A stretch of 64,000 nucleotides of DNA from Chitinophagaceae bacterium (GTDB lineage: Bacteria > Bacteroidota > Bacteroidia > Chitinophagales > Chitinophagaceae). Location of the stretch: the NCBI GenBank assembly GCA_016708765.1, contig JADJFD010000001.1:558001-622000 (forward strand), given 5' to 3'. The notes under the pieces are model-generated. The model saw only the letters and a program-made list of their open reading frames with translations. It did not search any database and had not been told where the DNA came from. A program made the translations under genes and the position numbers. Below are positions 23,746-31,430 of this stretch, piece by piece (within the stretch, counting starts at the first letter, position 1; every line of letters begins with the position of its first letter).

Positions 23746-25691
23746 ACGATTGAAGGTTTATAATTTTTAATGGCAATTTCAACTTTTGTTCCTTCGTCTG
23801 TAAATGTCTTTAATTCCCCTTTTAACTTTTGAATGAAAGCATTAATCATTCTATATCCAAATGTTGTTTCATACTTTTTCTGAAAATCGTCAGGTAGTCC
23901 TACTCCATTATCAAATACTTTTAGAAACAAAGTATTATTCTCTTCTTTCAATATAATTTTTACAGCCCCAGTTTTATCACCAGGAAAACCATATTTAAGG
24001 CTATTGGTAATAAGTTCGTTTAGAATTAATCCCAGCGGAACAACAGTATCTACGTCGAGATTTAAAGATTGAATTTCTTTTATCAGTTTAATTCTTGTTG
24101 GATGAATATTATATGATTCAAATAAATTCTCACATAATTTGCTGATATAATCATTTACATCAATACCTGTAAGATTATCCTCCTGATAAAGATTCTGATG
24201 GATTAATGCCATTGATTGCACTCTGTTGCGGCTATCCTTTACCGCTTCCTGTGCCTGCTCATCTTTTATATAATGTGATTGTAGTTTTAGTAAACTGGAA
24301 ACAACCTGCAGATTGTTTTTAACCCTGTGATGTATCTCCTTCATCAAAATCTCTTTCTCCTTTAAAGATTTTTCAATAATTGTATTTTGTGCTGCCAGCT
24401 GCTCTTTTTTCTTTCTATTAGACGTAAAGGCTTTATAAGCAAAAAAAGCTAACCCAAGAAAAAGAACCGACGCAATTATAAAATAATTTCTTTCCCGTTT
24501 TCTTCTCTGAGCAATAGCTGTAGTAACTGTGTTCTCTGTATTTAATTTCTCAATTCTTTTTTCTTTATCAGCATTTTCATAAACAGCAGCCATTTCATTT
24601 ATCTGTCGGCTATTTTCAGCATTTAATAATCGTTCACTTATTTGCCTGCTAGAATCGGCCAAATCGTAAGCCTTTCTAAATTCACCAATATTAAAGGCAT
24701 TTCTCGAAAGTTTTTTCAAGAAAACAATTTCCTGCTCATACCTTGAAGCATTTTTTGACAACGCTAGTCCTTTTGTATAATAGCTTCCTGAGATTGCATA
24801 TTCTTTCTTACTAGAATAAATATCTCCAAGCGATTCATAAACCGTAAATAAAATACTTGAGTAATTATTAGCGATTGCTTTTCTTTCTGCTCCTTTTAAG
24901 ACATCCATAGCTTCGTCGTATCTCCCAAGATTTACAAGAGCAGCACCAATATTCCCTTCCGCACTTACTATATCAGATGCTGAATTAATTTTCTTTGCCT
25001 GCTTCAAAGATTCTTCTGCAAAAAACAAAGCACTATCATATTTTCCCTGGCTATGATATGCACTGCCAATATTAATTAAAGAATTCAAAATCCCCTGCTC
25101 ATCATTGTTCTCTTTTTTAATAGCCAGCGATTTTTGATAATACAAAGCTGCATTTACGTAATCCTTTCTTGCCCGATAGACTAAACCAATATTATTATAA
25201 GAGATGGCAATGAAACGTTTATTACCAAATTGTTGTCTTAATTCCAGAGCTTCAAGATGATTACGGATTGCCAGTTCATAATTCCCACGGAAATAATAAG
25301 CAATTGCTATATCACTTAAAATATGCGAAGCTCCGTCAATTTTATTGATGGAACGGTAAATAGACAAACCCTCGTTTAAATATGTAAGGCAAGAGTCTAG
25401 CTTATCCAAATAATCATAAGAAACACCAATAGTCTGGTTTCCCATAGCAATTCTGGTTTTGTCATTTGTTTTGAGTGCATGGCGGTAAGCCTCCTTTGCA
25501 TGATATAAAGCACTATCTGGGTTTGTTTCCCAGAGGTGCTCCGTAATTTGTCTATTAGCTTCAAATAAAACGGTATCTGCTTTTGACATGGCAATCACCT
25601 TTTTTAAAGAGTCAATTTTGCCATTCTGGGCAGCACTATTTAGTGAAAAAAATAAATGGTAGAGTAAAAAAGGTAGCAGTTGTAAACGCAT
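23742..25691 (-). CDS. TPR-containing sensor histidine kinase (HisKA_2 type)
   Basis: The protein has 649 residues. The signal peptide (to about 21) is followed by a periplasmic array of tetratricopeptide repeats (about 55-390, for example SYNNIGLVYRARKDYVNAALYYQKSL). A membrane segment follows at about 402-422, then a short coiled coil. The phosphotransfer domain has EIHHRVKNNLQVVSSLLKLQ (phospho-acceptor His in the first HH pair), typical of HisKA_2/HWE kinases, with the HATPase domain at 545-645 (LILNELITNSLKYGF N-box, DNGVGLP G1 box). It would sense a periplasmic signal through the TPR array and phosphorylate the downstream regulator. Confidence 0.92.
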   Translation of the reverse strand: MRLQLLPFLLYHLFFSLNSAAQNGKIDSLKKVIAMSKADTVLFEANRQITEHLWETNPDSALYHAKEAYRHALKTNDKTRIAMGNQTIGVSYDYLDKLDSCLTYLNEGLSIYRSINKIDGASHILSDIAIAYYFRGNYELAIRNHLEALELRQQFGNKRFIAISYNNIGLVYRARKDYVNAALYYQKSLAIKKENNDEQGILNSLINIGSAYHSQGKYDSALFFAEESLKQAKKINSASDIVSAEGNIGAALVNLGRYDEAMDVLKGAERKAIANNYSSILFTVYESLGDIYSSKKEYAISGSYYTKGLALSKNASRYEQEIVFLKKLSRNAFNIGEFRKAYDLADSSRQISERLLNAENSRQINEMAAVYENADKEKRIEKLNTENTVTTAIAQRRKRERNYFIIASVLFLGLAFFAYKAFTSNRKKKEQLAAQNTIIEKSLKEKEILMKEIHHRVKNNLQVVSSLLKLQSHYIKDEQAQEAVKDSRNRVQSMALIHQNLYQEDNLTGIDVNDYISKLCENLFESYNIHPTRIKLIKEIQSLNLDVDTVVPLGLILNELITNSLKYGFPGDKTGAVKIILKEENNTLFLKVFDNGVGLPDDFQKKYETTFGYRMINAFIQKLKGELKTFTDEGTKVEIAIKNYKPSIV

Positions 25692-25751
25692 GTCTAAATG
25701 TACTTATAAAAGCGATAATCTAAAATAAGGTACCTCCGCTTTACTATTACT

Positions 25752-25771
25752 ACCTTTTGGGGTGAATTAAA
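25752..25771 (-). promoter_or_regulatory. Putative response-regulator box, copy c
   Basis: On the minus strand: TTTAATTCACCCCAAAAGGT. It is a weaker copy of the box at 23099, with the same five-base spacing between CACC and the GGT half. It lies 61 bases upstream of the kinase start at 25691, which would allow autoregulation. Confidence 0.4.
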
Positions 25772-25832
25772 CCCATATCACTTTGTAGACACTGGGTAAT
25801 TCAATAACTTGCTGCTCCGTTATACATAAAAC

Positions 25833-27866
25833 TTGATTTCTCAAACTACAATACAACAAATACTTGGCCGGCTCGATATTATCGATACGATAGGAAGCTT
25901 TGTAAAGCTCAAAAAACGAGGTAGTAATTACCTTGGTCTTTGCCCTTTTCACAATGAAAAGTCCCCTTCATTTACAGTTTCGCCAAGCAAGGAATTATAT
26001 AAATGTTTTGGCTGTGGCCGTAGCGGTAATACGATCAGCTTCATCATGGAGCATGAAAAATATAGCTATGTAGAAGCGTTGAAATGGCTGGCTAATAAAT
26101 ACGGAATCGAGATTGAAGAAACTTTTCAAACAGATGAGCAAAAGCAAACTCAATTAGCCGCTGATAGCCTTTTTATCATCAATGCTTTTGCGCAGCAATT
26201 TTTTTCAAGCCAATTATTTGAAACCGAAGAAGGTCAAGATGTGGGTTTGGCTTATTTTAAAGAAAGGGGTTTCCGGGAAGATATAATCAAAAAATTTCAA
26301 CTTGGATATTCTCCAGAGCAAAGAGATGCCTTCACCAAAGAAGCAATTGCAAAACAGTATAACACTGATTTACTTTTAAAAACGGGATTGGTTGCTAATC
26401 GCAACGACCAATTGATGGATAATTATCGTGGCAGAGTAATTTTCCCGATTCATAATCATAGTGGTAAGGTTTTAGGATTCGGTGCGAGAATATTAAAAAG
26501 CAATGATAAAGCTCCTAAGTATATTAATACACCGGAGAATGAAATTTATATAAAAAGTAAATTGCTCTACGGCTCCTATTTTGCACGGCAAGCCATTGAC
26601 AAAGCTGATGAATGCTTATTGGTTGAAGGATACACCGATGTTGTTTCGCTTCACCAGGCTGGAATAGAAAATGTAGTGGCATCTGGAGGAACTTCATTGA
26701 CTCCTGACCAGCTAAGACTTATTAGAAAGTATAGCAATAACCTTACAATTATTTATGACGGAGACTCTGCCGGAGTCAAAGCTGCCCTAAGGGGTCTTGA
26801 TCTTGCATTAGAAGAAGGCTTAAATGTAAAACTGGTATTAATTCCAGACAAAGAAGATCCGGATAGTTATGTAAATAAAGTTGGCGCATCCGCTTTTTCA
26901 GAATTTATTCTTCGGAATAAAAAAGATTTTATTCTTTTTCAATTGGAAGTTGCACTAAAAGATGCGGGCAATGATTCAGTGAAAAAATCAGAAGTAGTAA
27001 ATCGGATGGCTGAAACTATTTCTAAAATCAACAAAGTTGAAGATTTTACCAAGCAACAGGATTACATCAAGCAATGTTCAGAAATACTGAAAATAGAAGA
27101 AAGTGGTTTACATGCTTTAGTTAATAAGTTTATAAGGGATAAAATTACAGTTCAGGAAAGAAAGCAACCGTTTGAAGATGCAAAACAACTGGAAGAGAAT
27201 GCCAAAAGAGCTGAAGAATCAGGTTATGATGATGCTACATTCAACTTATTATTTAAAGATGATCTGCAGGAAAGAGAAATAGCCCGAATACTTTTAGAAT
27301 ATGGGAAAAATAATTGGGATGAAGAAAGACTTGTGGCTGAATTTATTTTTGATGAAATGGTTGATGAAAGTCTGATTGACAATAAAGAAGTTCTTCAACT
27401 AATAAAAATATTTAAAGATGAATTGTTGCGTAATCCTGAGTTAGTAAACAGAAATTATTTTGTTTATCATGCTGATCCCAAAATGAGTGCTTTGGCAGTT
27501 TCGTTGCTTAATTTCCCCTTTGAAGAAAGTGATCATTGGAAAAAAGAGTATAGCCAGTCTACTGGTTATCAAAAAAGTTTATTTAAACAATCGTATGAAG
27601 ATTTTATAAAAACTCTAGCCAAAGAAAATGAATCTCAATTGATGGGATTTCTAAAAATGGGTGAAGATAAAAGTAACGAAGGTGTTGAATCTGCTGTAAA
27701 TTATTTAAAATTGAGAAAGGTTAAGCGAATGCTGCTGGAGAACCAACTAGATCTTGAAAAGCCACATACTGAAGAAGAATTTGGAATGCTTCATCAAACA
27801 CATGAGCATTTAAAACAAATGGAAATTGAACTTTCCAAAAAAATGGGTGCTGTTATTTTGAAATAA
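25833..27866 (+). CDS. dnaG: DNA primase
   Basis: The protein has 677 residues and a TTG start, supported because MISQTTIQQILGRLDIIDTIGSFVKLKKRG is the usual beginning in this phylum. The CHC2 zinc finger (CPFHNEKSPSF...CFGCGRSG) lies at about 37-63. The catalytic core with Toprim motifs follows (LLVEGYTDVVSL with the acidic Glu, IYDGDSAG), then a C-terminal DnaB-interaction region. It makes RNA primers for replication. It is divergent from the histidine kinase gene, with a 141-base space between. The next gene converges, ending right after it at 27867. Confidence 0.95.
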   Translation: MISQTTIQQILGRLDIIDTIGSFVKLKKRGSNYLGLCPFHNEKSPSFTVSPSKELYKCFGCGRSGNTISFIMEHEKYSYVEALKWLANKYGIEIEETFQTDEQKQTQLAADSLFIINAFAQQFFSSQLFETEEGQDVGLAYFKERGFREDIIKKFQLGYSPEQRDAFTKEAIAKQYNTDLLLKTGLVANRNDQLMDNYRGRVIFPIHNHSGKVLGFGARILKSNDKAPKYINTPENEIYIKSKLLYGSYFARQAIDKADECLLVEGYTDVVSLHQAGIENVVASGGTSLTPDQLRLIRKYSNNLTIIYDGDSAGVKAALRGLDLALEEGLNVKLVLIPDKEDPDSYVNKVGASAFSEFILRNKKDFILFQLEVALKDAGNDSVKKSEVVNRMAETISKINKVEDFTKQQDYIKQCSEILKIEESGLHALVNKFIRDKITVQERKQPFEDAKQLEENAKRAEESGYDDATFNLLFKDDLQEREIARILLEYGKNNWDEERLVAEFIFDEMVDESLIDNKEVLQLIKIFKDELLRNPELVNRNYFVYHADPKMSALAVSLLNFPFEESDHWKKEYSQSTGYQKSLFKQSYEDFIKTLAKENESQLMGFLKMGEDKSNEGVESAVNYLKLRKVKRMLLENQLDLEKPHTEEEFGMLHQTHEHLKQMEIELSKKMGAVILK

Positions 27867-28385
27867 TCATTCTTTGTCGAGCAGCATATCACTGTAAGAG
27901 TTGCTAATCAGTTGTTCTTCTTTTATCCCAAATTCTTTTATATAATAATCACATTGCTCTTTCAATTCCTCTTGAGATAAATCGGCCAAAATATTTCCTG
28001 CCTCAATTTCTACATATGCACCAAGCCCAGACACATCGTCTAAATGAAACTTTACGTTTTTGATATAATAAATCTCCCTGCTTTTTAACACAACTACTTT
28101 TACTCCAATTGAATCAATTAATGCTTCTTTCAATCCGGCAGCATCTTCTACTTTCACTAATTTAAAATGAGAATTCTTTGGTCCAGCTTTATTATCCCGG
28201 TTGTAAAAAATAAGGTTGTTCTCAATATTACCTTCTCTTAGTTTTAGTCTGCCATGCTGCACATTAAAATATGTGTCTGTCTGCTTATCCACTCCTTTTA
28301 AATTGGCATTTTTTGATACAAGATAATTCCGGATAAAAGATGTGTTGCTGCACCGGGCTTTAATTTCTACATTTAAAAAAGACAT
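27867..28385 (-). CDS. CYTH-domain protein (class IV adenylate cyclase-like)
   Basis: The protein has 172 residues. The N-terminal VEIKAR is the start of the CYTH/tunnel fold (E-x-E-x-K type). Charged residues along the barrel strands follow: RLKLREG, NNLIFYNRD, FKLVKVED, VVVLKSREIYYIKNVKFHLDDV, and the C-terminal GAYVEIEAG. This fold binds triphosphates with a metal. Members act as class IV adenylate cyclases (CyaB), thiamine triphosphatases or inorganic polyphosphatases. Sequence alone does not decide; similarity to the CyaB side is my impression. The stop abuts the dnaG stop on the other strand. Confidence 0.85.
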   Translation of the reverse strand: MSFLNVEIKARCSNTSFIRNYLVSKNANLKGVDKQTDTYFNVQHGRLKLREGNIENNLIFYNRDNKAGPKNSHFKLVKVEDAAGLKEALIDSIGVKVVVLKSREIYYIKNVKFHLDDVSGLGAYVEIEAGNILADLSQEELKEQCDYYIKEFGIKEEQLISNSYSDMLLDKE

Positions 28386-28391
28386 AAAAAA

Positions 28392-28417
28392 AGGTTTGTT
28401 GCTTTCACAACAAACCT
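28392..28417 (-). terminator. Terminator after the 28444 gene
   Basis: A perfect ten-base stem (AGGTTTGTTG and complement) has a six-base loop and is followed by seven T on the minus strand. It lies just upstream of the CYTH gene start. Confidence 0.8.
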
Positions 28418-28443
28418 AAATACTTTTAACCTATAACCAGCTA

Positions 28444-28860
28444 TTATTCTGCCAACGGAGCTGTTTCCCTTTTTCTTGCATGAGGTACTTCTTCACCTCT
28501 TTGCAAATCGCCTTTTTCAAAACGCATCGCACTCCAAACATGGTCAAGTTCCACCCTTTCGATACTTTCATAGCCTTCGCCAGTTAAACGGCTCCAACTA
28601 CTTTCCCGATTAAGGTTGGTAACAATTTTTGAAGTGGTCTTGGGATAAGCTACCCAGAATTTTGACCCATCTTTCAACGAGGGCATAACATCTTTCAAAA
28701 TGCCATTCAACTGGTTTTCGCTTACAGCAAATACCAATGCAAAATCAAGCTTCCGGTTTCGTAAAAGCGGAGTCATGTTTTTCGCAAATGACAGTTTACT
28801 AAATTGTTTCTCGATGGAAGAAGGCAAACCCTGAATTAATAAATTCTTTTCATCTGCCAG
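28444..28860 (-). CDS. Conserved hypothetical protein, unusual start codon
   Basis: About 138 residues. The frame runs back from MPSSIEKQF to a CTG at 28860, giving LADEKNLLIQGLPSSIEKQF, directly after a TAA at 28861-28863. With Met in the first place this is exactly how I would expect the family to begin, so either CTG is the start or one base differs from ATG; TTG at 28827 is the fallback. The core has DFALVFAVSENQL, SLKDGSKFWVAYPK, NRESSWSRL and LDHVWSAMRF. This pattern vaguely resembles DUF3052-type proteins. It carries its own terminator; function is unknown. Confidence 0.62.
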   Translation of the reverse strand: MADEKNLLIQGLPSSIEKQFSKLSFAKNMTPLLRNRKLDFALVFAVSENQLNGILKDVMPSLKDGSKFWVAYPKTTSKIVTNLNRESSWSRLTGEGYESIERVELDHVWSAMRFEKGDLQRGEEVPHARKRETAPLAE

Positions 28861-29006
28861 TTATAACTTTTCACGAAAGGTTTGTAACATACTTGGAAGA
28901 AATTTTTAAGGTTCCAGCTAATTTTCCGGTGGAGAAAATCAACAGAGTTTTCAATGAAGGGACTGCAAAGGTAATCAATTTATTCATTAGTGAAGCATTC
29001 AAACAA

Positions 29007-29044
29007 CAAAAATCCCGTATGATTAATATCATACGGGATTTTTG
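29007..29044 (-). terminator. Terminator after the M48 peptidase gene
   Basis: A perfect 17-base inverted repeat around a four-base loop (core ATCCCGTATGAT) lies 15 bases past the stop codon at 29059. One of the strongest hairpins in the window. Confidence 0.88.
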
Positions 29045-29058
29045 TAGAGTTAATTCTA

Positions 29059-29805
29059 CTATTTTCCCACAGGTTTATAATATTTCATCGCTTCAGGAAG
29101 ATATTGCCTGATTTGATCAATTCTACGTCCTTCTGAAGGGTGAGTGCTTAAAAACTCAGGTGGTTTCTGGCCATTTGAAGCCTTTTCCATTCTTTCCCAT
29201 AAATAAATGGCTTCTTCTGGATTATAACCCGCCATTGCAGTCCAAATTAACCCATAACGGTCTGCTTCTAATTCATGTTTACGAGAAAAGGGTAATAAAA
29301 CACCTAATTGAGTACCTGCTCCATATGCACCTAAAAAGAGATTCTGCGTTTCAGCTGGTTTGTTGGCCACAGCAACTGTTAATGCTACACCGCCTAATTG
29401 TTGAAGTAATCCCTGGCTCATTCGCTGATTACCATGCTGCAATAATGCATGAGAAACTTCATGCCCCATTACTGCTGCCAATGCTGCTTCATTCTGCGTA
29501 ATTGGGAGAATACCTGTATATACAACGATTTTACCGCCGGGCATACACCAGGCATTTACCGCTTTATCATCTACAAGATTTACTTCCCATTTAAAGCCGG
29601 TCAACTTATCTGATAACCCTTTTTGAGCATAAAATTCTTCTACAGCTTTTACTATCCGATTTCCTACCCTTTTTACCATCTCAGCATCTTTGTTATTAGT
29701 AGAAGCAACAACTTTGTTGCTGGAAAGAAATTGCTGATATTCCCCAATTGCCATTGTTTGCAATTCTGCTTCGGGCAATAATGTTAACTGATTTTTTCCT
29801 GTCAA
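29059..29805 (-). CDS. M48-family metalloprotease, signal peptide missing
   Basis: The protein has 248 residues from the TTG at 29805. The zinc site HEVSH (in VMGHEVSHALLQHG) and the third ligand ELEADRYG are intact, followed by LSTHPSEGRRIDQI, so it is a Loip/YcaL-type periplasmic M48 peptidase that trims outer-membrane or misfolded proteins. Family members normally begin with a lipoprotein signal ending before (C)SKNALTGKNQL. Here SSKNALTGKNQ is visible but directly preceded by the in-frame TAA of plsY. No signal peptide is found in any frame. A deletion, an assembly fault, or a truly cytoplasmic variant are possible. Confidence 0.82.
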   Translation of the reverse strand: MTGKNQLTLLPEAELQTMAIGEYQQFLSSNKVVASTNNKDAEMVKRVGNRIVKAVEEFYAQKGLSDKLTGFKWEVNLVDDKAVNAWCMPGGKIVVYTGILPITQNEAALAAVMGHEVSHALLQHGNQRMSQGLLQQLGGVALTVAVANKPAETQNLFLGAYGAGTQLGVLLPFSRKHELEADRYGLIWTAMAGYNPEEAIYLWERMEKASNGQKPPEFLSTHPSEGRRIDQIRQYLPEAMKYYKPVGK

Positions 29806-29823
29806 TGCATTTTTAGAACTTTC

Positions 29824-30495
29824 TTAATCCTGTTGATTGGAAGAAGCATCCTTACGACGTTGTTTTCGCCGGTCTCTACTCTTTAAAATTGGTACTTTGC
29901 TTTCATCACCTCTTAATAAACGACCAATATTTTTCTGATGCGTTAATAATACCATTAATGCTACTGCAATGGCAAATACACGGTAAGCCGGATTATCAAC
30001 ATTAAAAATGATTAGAATAAAAATAGGAAATGCAATGCTGGCTAAAATGGAGCTTAATGAAACAAATCTTGTAAGGTAAAGTACAATGGCAAAAATACCG
30101 ACACAGCTAATAGCTGTCCAAGGAGAAATGCCGAGTACTAAACCAAATAAAGTAGCTACACCTTTTCCTCCTCTGAAATCAGCCCATATTGGAAATATAT
30201 GACCTATAACAGCTGCAAGACCTAATAGTGTTTGCAAATTCTGCAAATTGACTTCGCTATCAGCATATTCTGGAAGTAATAATGCAAGTTTGACAGCGAC
30301 AACTCCTTTTACCATATCTGCTATCATCACAATGGTTCCCCATTTGGGACCTAACACTCTGTATGTATTGGTAGCACCTGCATTTCCACTGCCATAGTCA
30401 CGGATGTCTATGTCGAAAAAATGCTTACTCACCCATACAGAAGTAGGAATGCTGCCAATCAGATAAGCCAGAATAATTAATAAAAGTTCGTTCAT
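29824..30495 (-). CDS. plsY: Glycerol-3-phosphate acyltransferase PlsY
   Basis: The protein has 223 residues, integral to the membrane with about five segments. The three PlsY motifs are visible: GSIPTSVWVS, the glycine-rich DYGSGNAGATNTYRVLG, and FRGGKGVAT. It transfers acyl groups from acyl-phosphate to glycerol-3-phosphate, the first step of phospholipid synthesis. The C-terminal 30 residues are basic and hydrophilic. The M48 peptidase frame begins immediately after its stop with almost no gap, so the two are likely cotranscribed. Confidence 0.93.
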   Translation of the reverse strand: MNELLLIILAYLIGSIPTSVWVSKHFFDIDIRDYGSGNAGATNTYRVLGPKWGTIVMIADMVKGVVAVKLALLLPEYADSEVNLQNLQTLLGLAAVIGHIFPIWADFRGGKGVATLFGLVLGISPWTAISCVGIFAIVLYLTRFVSLSSILASIAFPIFILIIFNVDNPAYRVFAIAVALMVLLTHQKNIGRLLRGDESKVPILKSRDRRKQRRKDASSNQQD

Positions 30496-30574
30496 AGTTT
30501 CCCCGATAGGGTACTACAAAAATACGAAAAAACTAGTTGGGATAACATTAATTTAATGAGCTGCTAACCTCCTG

Positions 30575-31390
30575 TTAATAAGTGAACTTTAAAGCGATCC
30601 AGTTGTTTCGCTCCGTTTTGGTTACCAGTTTTAGTTGAAATTTACCGGCGGCTTTTACAATATCGGTTTCATCTTCAACCAATAAGCCGCTTAGCAATAA
30701 AATGCCATCGAATAATAATTGCTCGGAAAGATTTGACATATTTTCAAGAATCACATTCTTATTAATATTAGCAAGAATGATGTCATACTGTTTCCCACTT
30801 CCTGCGTCATCAGTTTTTTGCAAATCAATCTTTGTACAATTATTTTTTTCAAAATTTTCATTTGCATTCTCCATGCTCCAATCATCAATATCAACTGCAA
30901 ACACATTATTTGCTCCAAGCTTTGCAGCAAGTATTGCCAACACACCTGTTCCTGTACCAAAATCAAAAATGGTTTTATTTTTAAAATTGATATCCCGCAT
31001 TTGCTGAATCATCATATAAGTAGTGGCATGATGACCTGTTCCAAAACTCATTTTAGGAGTAATTAGAATTTCATGCTCCACTCCTTTTATCTGTTCATGA
31101 AAATCTGCTCTTATTGAAACAAAGTCATCAACAATTACCGGATCAAAATTAGATTCCCAAACAGCATTCCAGTTGGTTTCTTCTATCGTTGATTGAGAGT
31201 ATGAGAGATTGCTGCCTGAAGTAATTTCCTTTAATAATGCTTCATCAAATGCTGCCAAAGGAATAAAAGCTTTCAGCGAATTTTCTTCTTCTTCGAAGCC
31301 TTCAAAACCGATAGAACTCAATTGTGCCAATAATACATCTGATTGGTCGGATGTAATTTGTTGAAACGATATTTGAATGTATTTGCTCAT
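30575..31390 (-). CDS. prmA: Ribosomal protein L11 methyltransferase
   Basis: The protein has 271 residues. The N-terminal small domain is followed by a class I SAM methyltransferase domain with motif I IFDFGTGTGVLAILAAKLG, the acidic motif VFAVDIDDWS, and ILANINKNVI, which corresponds to the NxxxxN-type catalytic region of PrmA. It trimethylates L11 on the ribosome. Start chosen at MSKYIQISF (31390); the ATG two codons upstream is equally possible. It lies downstream of pnp on the same strand but behind a terminator. Confidence 0.9.
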   Translation of the reverse strand: MSKYIQISFQQITSDQSDVLLAQLSSIGFEGFEEEENSLKAFIPLAAFDEALLKEITSGSNLSYSQSTIEETNWNAVWESNFDPVIVDDFVSIRADFHEQIKGVEHEILITPKMSFGTGHHATTYMMIQQMRDINFKNKTIFDFGTGTGVLAILAAKLGANNVFAVDIDDWSMENANENFEKNNCTKIDLQKTDDAGSGKQYDIILANINKNVILENMSNLSEQLLFDGILLLSGLLVEDETDIVKAAGKFQLKLVTKTERNNWIALKFTY

Positions 31391-31398
31391 GTTCAAAA

Positions 31399-31425
31399 CA
31401 AAAAACCCCGATTGCTCAGGGTTTT
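31399..31425 (-). terminator. Terminator after pnp
   Basis: AAAACCC/GGGTTTT arms around an AT-balanced loop are followed by T residues on the minus strand. The hairpin lies six bases beyond the pnp stop at 31431. Confidence 0.7.
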
Positions 31426-31430
31426 ATTTT

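Noticed and set aside
28893..29111. Plus-strand open frame of 72 codons
   Set aside because: It covers the M48 terminator hairpin and the antisense end of the M48 gene; its composition is not protein-like.
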